From assembly GCA_034698045.1 (NCBI GenBank), contig JAQGAU010001074.1:1-21612 (forward strand): a stretch of 21,612 bases of DNA, in the 5' to 3' direction. The position numbers were made by a program, and so were the translations under genes. The DNA comes from Paramacrobiotus richtersi. Taxonomy: Eukaryota; Tardigrada; Eutardigrada; Parachela; Macrobiotidae. The notes beneath the pieces were generated by a model, which made no database searches, had not been told where the DNA came from, and saw only the letters and a program-made list of their open reading frames with translations. How positions within the stretch are numbered: position 1 is the stretch's first letter; each line of letters starts with the position of its first letter. Positions 9,810 to 19,328 of the stretch are shown piece by piece.

Positions 9810-11918
9810 GGGTAATTTGTTGTTGGGATCCAAAATAACCAATGTCCGTAGATGCGCAAGCTGGGGACTTTGCAATTTGCTTCTTGTTTGACAATAAAAT
9901 TTACAGTAGAATAATTCTTGTGTAGTTCTTGTACTCACAACGTTCAGATGAGTTCAGATAAGTAACGATGTTAATAAGAACTAAGAAGCCACGTTCCAAA
10001 ACGATCAAGACACATAACGTTATATTTGTAAAACATCAGACTATATGGCTTCTGATTAAGTAGCGTGCCCACCTTACAATTAAATCCCATGATCTCCGAC
10101 AACACGTTGCAATGTAATTTGGATAGTTGCTTGATTTCGCGAAATTTGGATTCGAACTATCTTCTTGAACATACATTTAAAACGGACACTTTGGAAATCC
10201 AGAAGCGAAGTTTTTTGCAGTAATTGTATTAGCATGACCTAAATGTAATAGTACCAGGCTTCAATAGCAGCACACTGCAGTGTATCGTTCAACAGAGTGT
10301 TTGCTTTGTTAGGGACATGTTTACGATCCCACAGCGGAAAGCTAATAACAGCGGCATGTGTTTGTAGCCGGAGGGCACTGTGGCGCATGTTAATCAGTCT
10401 GTGCAGACAGAACAAATTGTCATTCTTTACACGTGCCGACAAGCTTACTAGTATTCATTTTAATCGTCTCTGTTCGATAAATTAAAAAGGTGATTAACAG
10501 TAGCGTTACAACATTCGATACGGTTAGTAATGCAGTTCCTTCAACATAGACCTACCATGTACTAGGGTATCACGTCTAACGAACTGTTTAAGCATGGGTT
10601 CCGATTACGCATAATACTCGTCAAACGGAGCGTCTGCCTGTGATTATAATAATCTATATACCAACAACCTCTACCATAAAATGAAATGGATATTGGATTG
10701 TTTACGCCTGAACAGCGCGTAGTTCCAGCTGGTACTGCCAAGTTTGTTTTGCGCTGTCCTATTTCTTCGTGTAATACGTTATTTTTCAAATTACGCTCGC
10801 TGACAAATTATAGGCACCGCATCACAGTGTGATTGTGTCACTTGTATGCACAGATAATTATGCAGAGCAAATATTATTCCGCTGGAAATAAATATGTTTA
10901 GCACTGACCACTTTATCGGCGGTAACTCTTCGGATTTTTCACTGATATAGTAACATCCTTCTAATGCTAGAGCGTGATTTAATGCAGTCTTTGTTTTCTC
11001 AAAAAATACGTAAGTGAAGCGGTCGATGACTCGATTCTGCCCTTTACATAATTATCACCCTGATACTTACGGAAGACTTATCAAAGACTTACGGAAGAGG
11101 AAAAGATCCTTATCAGTTTTTGATCCTAATCAGTTTTTGACCGCTTTTGGTCGCGCAAAATCTAAGTTAGCGTAGCGAAACGTAAAAGCGAACGTCTGTG
11201 TTTTTGGTTCTACTATTGCCAGTTACTGGCAGTGGGTTGGTTCGGCCAGTTTTTTCCACACTTCCATCTCCATTATGCACTCACCAGAATCACCAAGACT
11301 ATGGTTAATTCGGCTGCGTCTGGCGTGCTGTTTAACGTTTGAAATTGTGTGCACGTTTCAGATTTTAAATATGCCGAGTTTGTGTACTTCTCATGGTATT
11401 TACCGAATCAAACTGTTCATCACTAAGCCTCGTCCAGAATTAAAAGTAATATCGATTGTGCAGTAAAGCAATTAATGATGGTACGAGTCGCGTGGAACAT
11501 CATCTTTAACAGAACAAAACTTTAAGTTTACCCTACAACAAAGTAAAAAACTGGTATATGCCCATGATATCTGAGAAGTGACAAATCCAAACGTAAACAC
11601 TAATCGCAGGCGAAGCAACATTTCTCACCATTGGAACGTGCAGACAATCATCTCTCAACACGTTGAGCACATCCCTTAGACCCTTACCGACGATCAACAC
11701 TTCATCACTTGGACCTGTTACCGTCCACTGCACGGACTGGCCAGTGGCCATTGGGACACGGTCCGAACGGTTTGCACTTGTCACCACAAGGACAAAAATG
11801 CGGTACTGAGAGCAAAAACTGCTTACAGCCAGCGTTGCGTATCTAACGCAACAGGACTTGTATTAGGAACAAACAAGATCTGCAGACATATAAAATGTTC
11901 TGCTTTTAGAAATTCGTA
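9810..11918. other. Intergenic region between genes B and C
   Basis: Contains the 5' flank of gene B and the 3' flank of gene C. No frame here resembles a known protein. Small direct repeats occur at 11064-11098 (ACTTACGGAAGA twice, 22 bp apart) and about 11110-11142 (ATCAGTTTTTGA twice). No AATAAA was found downstream of the gene C stop. Confidence 0.4.
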
Positions 11919-14141
11919 CTAGAGTACGCGACCAACACCAGACATCACGGGCGTAATGCTTGGCGTGCGGTTTTTTCTAGGAGTTCCGTGACTATCAGCA
12001 GATATCGTAGTGCTTACGCTTGGTATCCTATCTCTATTGAAAGATTCGTCTGTCGCCGATAACGGACTTTGTGGATTAAGAAGGGCGTCACATGTGGTGT
12101 TTTCCAGCTTCTTTGGAGACTCAACGGTGTGAATTAGCGTTAGCGGAATGTCTTTGCCATTCATCTCTAACGATGTCACAGTATCCGTACTCCCTGATCG
12201 CTCCGATTTACTGGGTAGGACCGTTACTGCCGATTTACCCGATACGGCCGTCGTTAACGGCGGTTGTTTCTTCGGTTTTGGGCGTGTCGCTGTCTCCCGG
12301 CCAGTATAAGCAACGGCGGACTCGGCAATCATTCTCCAATGCTTCTTAGCCCAACTGGGACAAAATATGGGCGCACAGACCCGGGTAAAGTCTGCTCTGT
12401 ACTTTTTGCTGACGACAAGGTATAACAAGAAATTGACCGAGTAGTTAATATACATGATACCTTGGCAGATAGGCGTGGGGAACGATCTAGCACTTGATTC
12501 GAAGCTGTACGTGTGGAGCTTATCCGCCAGCAATAAACACTGGTAGACTACAGTCGGGAACCAGCAGATCACGTAGAGCACTACACTCGCGACGAGGATG
12601 AGATTACTGTTGCGGTACTTGCGGTCCGAGTTGGCCAGTTGAGCTGATCGTTGTTTGCCAATGGCCGATCTTTGCTGTCGCTTAATCAGCACAATGAGCC
12701 AGACATTCATCAGGAGCAAGCCAAAGAATTTGAACAAGACCATCGACAGCTAATAAAGCAATCTACTTGAGTCGGTAAGTCCGAAAGTAAACGTTCACAA
12801 ACGTCAAACATCAATGACAGCGCTTACCTCAGCCGGAAGCTGAACAAGTTGCCATTGCAAAACCCAGCGCGGCATATAGTCATCGCTCCTGAAACCGTTT
12901 TTGACGATGTTTCTGAAGTAGGACTCCACAAAGTTATAGGCAGTGAATGCTCCAGCCAGGGGAACTAGTACCATAATGACAATGCGGGCTGTGCGTTCTT
13001 CGTGGAGCCATCTGACGCCAAACGGTCTGATCACAGCTACTAAGCGTTCAATGGAAAACACAAGCAACACCCTGGAAAAGAGCAAAATTATAACAGATGA
13101 GAAATCGGTTAAGAAATATGTCTTAAACACATCCTGGCGAGGATAGATGTATCCACAAGTCTTGAAACCATCTCTTTTCCTACCAATCACAAAGCTGGAT
13201 ACTCCATTCCTGACCCCATGTCGTATATGGCCTTGCGGCATTGGTGGCGTTCTTATTGTATGCGGTTTTGTAAGGGAGTTGTAAGGAGACACTAGTGTTC
13301 CAGGCGAAAAGTGGGACCCCGAACCAGCTATTGAAAAATAATGGCAGTTCATCATTGGTAAAGGGATAAGCTCACGCGATAAACATAAAGTACTGCGATT
13401 GTCCGTATCGAACGAGCATGCAGTAACTGAACGACTGTTTTGGTCTCCATAATCGCAGACCAAGCATCTCGATGGCCCCGACCTACCGCAGCACATCCCT
13501 GTAGCCCTTTGCCGCTGCGCTTCATACCTTTTGCTCATGTGTCGGCACAAGGATCCTCTAGTCTTATGTGGTAATGTCTGTAACATATGTCACTTTTCGA
13601 TATTTTTAAACGTTTTGCTGTTGGACCAGATTCTGCGCATTTTGCTTTTTTTACATCGATGTTTGCTCAGCCTTATGATGCGGACAACGCTCACAGGGCC
13701 TTATTGTACAACAAGATCCAAAGTTTCAAAGCCGTATACCGAAGTGCAGAAGACGCAATTTTAAAAAGCGATTTGCGATAAATGCGGCGTGAAGTAGAGT
13801 TCCACTTACAGTAACAGGATATCTGCAATAGCCATCGCCATCATGTAATAGCTTGTAGTTGTCTTTCTCTTAGCCGATCCCAGCACCACAAGATTCAAGA
13901 CATTCCCAATGGTACACAGTGCCAATAATATGGGATATAGAATGATCATGAACCAAAATGCTTGCCCGATTTGTATGGTGGTCCATTTACCCGATCCGGG
14001 AACATCTTTCCGCCATGCTTCGGAAGGATCAACAGTTGTTAATTTGACAGATTTGTTGGCTGCCTTGAGAACCGATGCCAGTGTGGTGTTAAGCCAGATC
14101 GCTGTACCGGAAGCGACAGTATGCATGATCGTCGCGTTCAT
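11919..14141 (-). CDS. Divergent class A G-protein-coupled receptor, gene C (4 exons, 516 aa, long tail)
   Basis: Third paralogue. Exons are 14141-13810, 13327-13184, 13071-12828 and 12749-11919; donors GTAAGT, GTAGGA and GTAAGC are good matches to consensus. The frame opens at a TTG at 14150, but the ATG at 14141 aligns with the start of gene A. The N-terminus (1-60) has three sequons and SEAWRKDV. TM1 is about 61-88 with N80; TM2 has D107; ERL is at 167-169; TM5 about 241-264; CWFP at 302-305; NFLLY at 346-350. The tail (351-516) is about 165 residues, far longer than in A or B, and rich in Ser, Thr, Pro and Lys, as expected for kinase and arrestin regulation (inference). A 260-codon open frame at 12804-13586 only reads through introns and is not the true N-terminus. 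Ligand unknown. Confidence 0.87.
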
Positions 14142-14379
14142 CTTTAGCAAGCTATCAGCTGGCGGCTGGTTGCCTTTGGAACATAAAACCCGGCTTGGGT
14201 ATTTCCGAGTCTCTGTCGCGGATGGTTAGCTCTCATCAGCCACTTTCGGGTGGGAATAGCTGCAAACAAACAAAGTCAAAAACATGACCCGGCGCTTTTT
14301 TTCTTTTGCATAAGTTTGACACCAATGACGCGGGATCCCAGTTCCCTGCTTCCGGTTACACCTGGCAAGTATGTAAATA

Positions 14380-14398
14380 TTACGTCAAAATGACGTCA
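14380..14398. promoter_or_regulatory. Paired CRE/ATF-like sites upstream of gene C
   Basis: A full palindromic cAMP-response element TGACGTCA (14391-14398) follows a variant TTACGTCA (14380-14387), about 240 bp upstream of the gene C start codon. A further TGACGCAA occurs near 14434. CREB/ATF proteins bind such sites; activity here is inference from short motifs. Confidence 0.4.
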
Positions 14399-14956
14399 TC
14401 TTACCGTACGGGTACATGTACACGTAATTATAGGTGACGCAAATATGTACATACTCACCAGGCTTGCGCATATGCCATATATTCAACCATACACAGCTGT
14501 ATTTGATACCAAACATTCTGAAGTCTGAACGGTGCTGCACCGCGGATAGCTAACAATACCTTCAAGGAAATTCTACTCAAACCGAGGACGTACCGATTTA
14601 GCCCCGAATAAATATATTTCATATTATGATTGCAATTTAAACGTCTTACTGGATGAATTAAATAGTTAGGTAGCAATAAGATCAGGATAAACGACTACAT
14701 AACACACTAGCAGATACACATACAGTATGTACAACATTAGGTATGCAGATATATTAAAATTGGGTATGCAGATTGTCAAAAAATGACAGAAAAAATAGCC
14801 ATAAAGGACTCTGCTTAAACGTTTAACCCCAGCAGACAAACTGCAACACATGCATCGGACGAAAACAATATCGAAGGCCTGAAGACACTGCCAAACACCC
14901 TGAGCCAGACTAGCCAGTCCACGTTTTAAAACCCCGTGTTTATGAATAGAAGTACG
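14399..14956. other. Spacer, no gene seen
   Basis: AT-rich sequence. Minus frames at 14455-14676 and 14666-14959 have low-complexity hydrophobic translations and no domain; I regard them as chance. Confidence 0.4.
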
Positions 14957-15054
14957 CATTTTCAGTGGCCGTCTTGTTTACAGGTCACCCATTTTGTCTG
15001 GCGTGGCAGCCAGACAAAATGGGTGACCTGTAAAAAAGACGGCCACTGAAAATG
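14957..15054. repeat. 98-bp near-perfect palindrome
   Basis: Arms of 46 nt (14957-15002 and 15009-15054) pair with a single mismatch around a 6-nt loop (GTGGCA). The outer ends are CATTTTCAGTGGCC and its complement. It could be a minimal fold-back MITE or a site that forms a cruciform. No clear target duplication. Confidence 0.85.
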
Positions 15055-15590
15055 AAAGACCATCTACATTTCTTATGAACAGCAGCTCGTAAAGCCAATT
15101 ACAGAGGAATCAAAACAGCACGTTTTCAACACTAAAACCAAAAGAAAAACAAAGTGCTTTAAGGATTTTGGACAAGAGAAAATACATATTTTCAGAAAAT
15201 TTGGACGGCTCAGCAATAAATCGCTGGTTACGGATATGATTTTTAATTAACGTTGCAAGTAAACATTGGTTAATTATGTAGATCACGTCATTTTTTGCCG
15301 AAGTTACAGGTTGTTTACAGCTCAGCTCGTGCCCTTAGGCTAATATATTTTGCGTACGTACCCGTCGTGAAACCGCAAAAATGCTTGCTTTGCTCACGAT
15401 TAATGTAATACAGTGCATATACAATACAGTATACCTACGAATTTCTCCAACCATCTGTACATGCAGAAACAATAATAACAAACCTTTAGAATAATAAATC
15501 ATTATAACATAATAAATCCTTATATTAATAATAATCAATCACTATTGGTCGCAATGCTGATCACTCGCCCCGTGGTAATACATCTGGTCC
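15055..15590. other. Spacer, no gene seen
   Basis: AT-rich sequence with no recognisable gene. Its last ~50 bases (CCCCGTGGTAATACATCTGG near 15568) look loosely like a tRNA D-arm and A box, next to a fold-back element. Confidence 0.35.
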
Positions 15591-15595
15591 TAACA

Positions 15596-15965
15596 AGTAA
15601 GAGACCCGAGGAGGCATATTCGCAAAAAAAGGAGACGTAACCCAAAAAGTACGTTGTGCTACACTGGCTGATTAGATGGTAGTTTTTCCCAAGTGGAGGC
15701 TATGAGCAGTGAATAGTTAAAAAGTTTTGACGTTATTAACTGTTAACATGCCGGGCTACTAGACTGGATTGACATGGCTCATCAGCTAGGCGTGTCATCT
15801 CATTGGCAGCTATGTTAACAGTTCATAACTTCAATAATTCATAATTTTTCACCGATCATGGCCTCCCCTTCAATGGGAAAAAATATCATGTAATCAGCAA
15901 ATTTAGCACAACATATTGGGTTCAGTCTCCTATTTTTGCGAATATGCCCCCTCGGGTCTCTTACT
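15596..15965. mobile_element. 370-bp fold-back MITE-like element
   Basis: The two halves are inverted copies. Left AGTAAGAGACCCGAGG (15596-15611) matches the reversed right end, and similarity continues through the words GCATATTCGCAAAAA, GTTGTGCTA, GCTGATTA, CCCA and AACTGTTAACAT to near the centre. Substitutions are frequent, so the arms are not recent copies of each other. No coding capacity. The superfamily is uncertain because no clean target duplication is seen. Confidence 0.7.
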
Positions 15966-16012
15966 CGTAAGATCGTATGGCGTGGGTTCGATCCCCACCG
16001 TGAGCACTTTTA
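15966..16012 (+). other. tRNA-like 3' fragment (B box, T-arm, pol III terminator)
   Basis: GTGGGTTCGATCCCCAC forms a perfect T-arm (5-bp stem, 7-nt loop) and contains a consensus B box GGTTCGATCC. After CGTGAGCAC comes TTTT, a pol III stop. The 5' half of a tRNA is not contiguous, as the fold-back element lies there. It is either a tRNA-derived SINE or a tRNA relic. Confidence 0.4.
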
Positions 16013-16091
16013 TCTAAATTTCGAAAATCAACCAAAAAATTAACAAATTAAAAAAAACCTAAAAATTTCCAATATAGCCAGTATTATATAT

Positions 16092-16126
16092 AAATTAAGT
16101 CTAATACAGGACTTAATTTGTCCTGT
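16092..16126. repeat. Two overlapping, mutually exclusive hairpins
   Basis: Hairpin 1 has perfect 10-bp arms (AAATTAAGTC 16092-16101, GACTTAATTT 16110-16119). Hairpin 2 has 7-bp arms (ACAGGAC 16106-16112, GTCCTGT 16120-16126) and shares bases with the first, so both cannot form together. Confidence 0.6.
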
Positions 16127-16171
16127 TGCAAGTGCCTTTACTGAGGCTTTGGCTACAGCAGTGAAGCAATC

Positions 16172-16193
16172 AATAATAATAATAATAATAATA
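16172..16193. repeat. AAT microsatellite
   Basis: Seven uninterrupted AAT units plus one base. Confidence 0.9.
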
Positions 16194-17989
16194 CCGATGC
16201 AACGGAGATCAGTGCTTCCGTGCCCTAAGGCGCGACACGGCGTCAAACCATGTGGGTACAGTGTTATCATGATAAAATATCGAACTGACAAACATTATCC
16301 ACTGACAGCAGATAGGTACTGTACTTGGGTAGAGTTAAAATATTGTATATTTCATTGCATAACGACGTTTCTCTCACTCAGATTCAGCATTATAATATGA
16401 ACCGAGGTGTAAATCTTTACTATCCGAAGCATTTTCTATCGAAATATTCTTCTGCAAAAAGTAACTATGCACTGTACGCATATTTGTGCAGCTTTAATTA
16501 ATATACATAATTTATTGGCGATGACAATAGTGGATGAATGTTTGTTTTTGTTAAAATGTAGAATTCATCGGAAAAAAGTATAAAAAAAAGTATAAAAAGT
16601 ATTAAAAAATCTTTAAAATCACAATAAAAGTGTTTAGGTTTCGTAGCTGCGTTGCGATGAATTTTGTTATTGAAACGATTAAAGCCAGCTGAAAATCCAG
16701 ACAAAATGTGTGCTTACCGGTATATAAATAAAAATCTGCAGACGAACCCATCGCAAAAATTTCGTCAGCGGTTTTTTGTCTTGAAATATGTAGTTTGTAC
16801 ACAGGTATTCAGTTAACAGCTGTAAGATACGAGTCGTTCATACAACATTTAACAGCAGCAAATTTCTTTTCTGGTAACTTTAAGAGTTTCAGTGCAGATT
16901 TACCTTTAAGTTGGGCATTTTCCGTAAGGGCGCGATAACGGAAACTCGTTTGACTCGATGTCGATGATCTGAAACCACGGGAATACTTTTTCTTTCAGCG
17001 AATAGCTTTCAATTCAGATCCCAAACAGAATGAAACCTTTTCTATCAGGATTTTTCATCAGTCCATGTAATTAGAGTGTTTCACATAAAAAAATCACATG
17101 CACATTCAGTTCAGTGACTTTAACTTGCGGATCACACAGAATATTGGTAGAACACGGCGCACTGCCAACTCATTTGTAGTAAGTATATTACACAAATTTC
17201 TTGTGATTTTTGTTAACGCGATCTACAAGCAGCTGCTAAAGCTGAACAATAGGGCCTGAAGGAATAAGCATACTTTACGAGCCTTTCAGCGTTTTGCAGT
17301 CATTCTAATGTTTTGGTTCTTGCTCGACGTACGATAGTGAGCGTTCGTTGGACTGGTTGGCCCGCCTACTTGCTTACCGTATTGTACATTCACAATAACA
17401 CTCTCACTTTTAAATCTGGCGGATCAGATGTAGCAGTCTGGTTTCTACATTTTATATTTTACAACAATAACATTTCACATATATGCCGCGAAGTGAACAA
17501 TGTGGCGGAATGCCGAAGGCGTAACTTTATTTGCCTGAAACATTGGTTGATTTTAAAGTTGACTAGCTCAGAAAACGTTGCTTTTCGGTATTCAGTGCCA
17601 TGCAGTTTGGTCCAGGTGCAAAGATGTTCCAGAATGCGCCCGGGAAGAACAGACTGATTAACCGTCTGGTACGCCGTGGTGCAAACAGGAGCACCAGAAC
17701 GGTTGGAAGGTAATAATAGATTCTACAGTAAAACAATTTTAACTCACAAGGGAAGTGACAATCGCAGGCCCCATATTCAAACACTTCCAAAAACATCCAA
17801 CGGGGCGGCAACCCCAGGTATAATGGCGGCACCTAGGGGTCCAGTTCGCTGAGTAACCTGTCCAAGCGTGAGAACGCCATGGGTTCGTAGTCGTCGCAGA
17901 ACCTCTGCCGTGCACGTCGGTTGCGTCGCCGGCCAAGTGCGCAGCTGACCCTGATGTGGCGTTTGTCTCGAAGGCTCCAACATATCGCT

Positions 17990-18715
17990 TCGGCTGACGT
18001 GCAGCATTCCAGTATCCTGGCCAGAAGGATGGAGACCGCCGATGTAATAACCTCTTCGGGTTTGCTGGCAGCTTCTTCACAGGAGTCTAGAGCCCGGTTG
18101 TCCGCATTGCCCGTCTCTACTTTTTGGAACTTGTTTGAGGATTCACACCTTAGAACCGCTGTAGCCATCCGTCTAGGCGCCGAGGTTTGTAAGATACATT
18201 GGTGCAGATGCAAAATTCAGGTCGATGTTTTTAGTCACCATGGGTTGAGTTGTAAGCGAAGCAAAGGCCGTCACCCTCGACACTCGGCGCTGAATGACGT
18301 TGTTCGCCGCGCCCTTGTTTTGGCAGATGTTCTGCTATTCAGGAACCTCCTGGTCTGGACAGAGGCGATGGTAAGCGGCCGGATGGGCTGACCCTGATGC
18401 CTTGGAAATCCGGCATGCCGCTCTTCTTTGATGTCACGATCGCGGACACTTTTGCAGTTTCATACATTGCTTGGACCTCTTCAATATGCGGAGCCGCCGC
18501 TGACATGAAAAGGAAATGCGATATACCGTCCTCTCGGACCAATATATTGTCCAACCAGTGGCTTTTGAGACGAAAGGTAGTTGGGGGACGCAAGCGAAGT
18601 CTTTCCTGAAGGAGCTTGGACGCAGAATTCGAGAAAACAACGGGAATCCTCGGACAATGGAATTCTTCCGACAACGTATAAGTGTTGAAATCCAGTAAGG
18701 GAAAGGAATCTGGTT
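17990..18715 (+). mobile_element. Broken 3' end of a reverse-transcriptase retroelement
   Basis: Short motifs match the C-terminal region found after the reverse transcriptase in a retroelement family common in invertebrates: RTAVAIRLG, HHGLSC, GRHPRH and LNDVVRRAL, then further on RPDGLTLMPW and FDVT, then FLKELGRRI. Motif order agrees with the family from memory. The motifs fall in more than one frame, so the copy is a fossil with at least two breaks. The reverse transcriptase itself is not seen. A non-LTR element is likeliest, but the class is not settled. Confidence 0.6.
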
Positions 18716-18925
18716 GTTGGGGACGGTTGATACGAGCAAGGAACTGGAAGATGTATTTTTGTGTTTTAATGTGTAACTGCTGTTATCGTTGTACGCTGTT
18801 CTTTTTAGCGTCGCTTTTTGAATTCATTTTTTGTTCGTTTCTTCTTTCTTTGTCGCTCGAGTGAAGCATTCATGCCATTAAAAACAGTTCGCTTTGGCAA
18901 TCTGAACACCAGGCGGGAGAATTAA

Positions 18926-19324
18926 GGGCACCTGCGGTAAGTAGGCTGTGATTTTGGTGGATTCTGAATTTCGAATGTTTCTTTACGCCTGCACAACTTG
19001 AGTTATTGTCAGGTTATGTGGATCCTGTAGAAAGGGCTGTTCTTTTATCTTACCAGTTCTCTCTATCTCTCTGCTTGTTTCACCCAACGGCTGTAGAAAA
19101 CAGGTGCAGACCGTATCGCCATTCTCAAAAAGCCTTAGCTGAGCAGGTCGTGCTTTTTTTGCAGCCGTTGGGTGAAAGGAAGAGAGTGAGCACTGATAAT
19201 ACAACAGAGCAGTTGTTTAACAATATGATCCACATAACCTGAACACTATAACGTGCGCAAGAGTGAAGAAAAATTCGAAATTCGGAAGCCACAAAAATCG
19301 CTGCTTACATCTCGGCCCATAACC
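18926..19324. mobile_element. 399-bp fold-back element with TTAA flanks (piggyBac-like MITE)
   Basis: Inverted arms of nearly 200 bp: GAATTTCGAAT, TTCTTTACGCCTGC/TTCTTCACTCTTGC, TCAGGTTATGTGGATC (19009-19024 with 19227-19242, perfect 16 bp) and TTTCACCCAACGGCTG. TTAA lies directly outside each end (18922-18925 and 19325-19328), as expected for piggyBac-type insertion. The extreme ends (GGGCACC and GGTTATG) match less well than the interior. No coding capacity. Confidence 0.62.
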
Positions 19325-19328
19325 TTAA

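Larger units (their letters stand above)
16013..17560. other. AT-rich spacer, no gene seen
   Basis: Contains overlapping hairpins (16092-16126), an AAT microsatellite, and A/T-rich stretches around 16560-16625. Frames such as 17313-17657 show no domain. Confidence 0.4.

Noticed and set aside
9397-9894. 165-codon minus frame over gene B exon 1
   Set aside because: It is a shifted frame of the receptor exon; the correct frame encodes TM1-TM2 and aligns with genes A and C.
12804-13586. 260-codon minus frame that looks like a single large exon of gene C
   Set aside because: Only its last 81 codons are receptor exon 3. The rest reads through intron 2 and out-of-frame exon 2, whereas the spliced model with GT-AG sites restores TM2-TM3 and matches the paralogues.
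17566-17855. Possible two-exon small basic protein on the plus strand (MQFGPGAKMFQNAPG...)
   Set aside because: Splice sites can be proposed, but the product is short, Arg-rich and unlike any known family, and the minus strand is open too.
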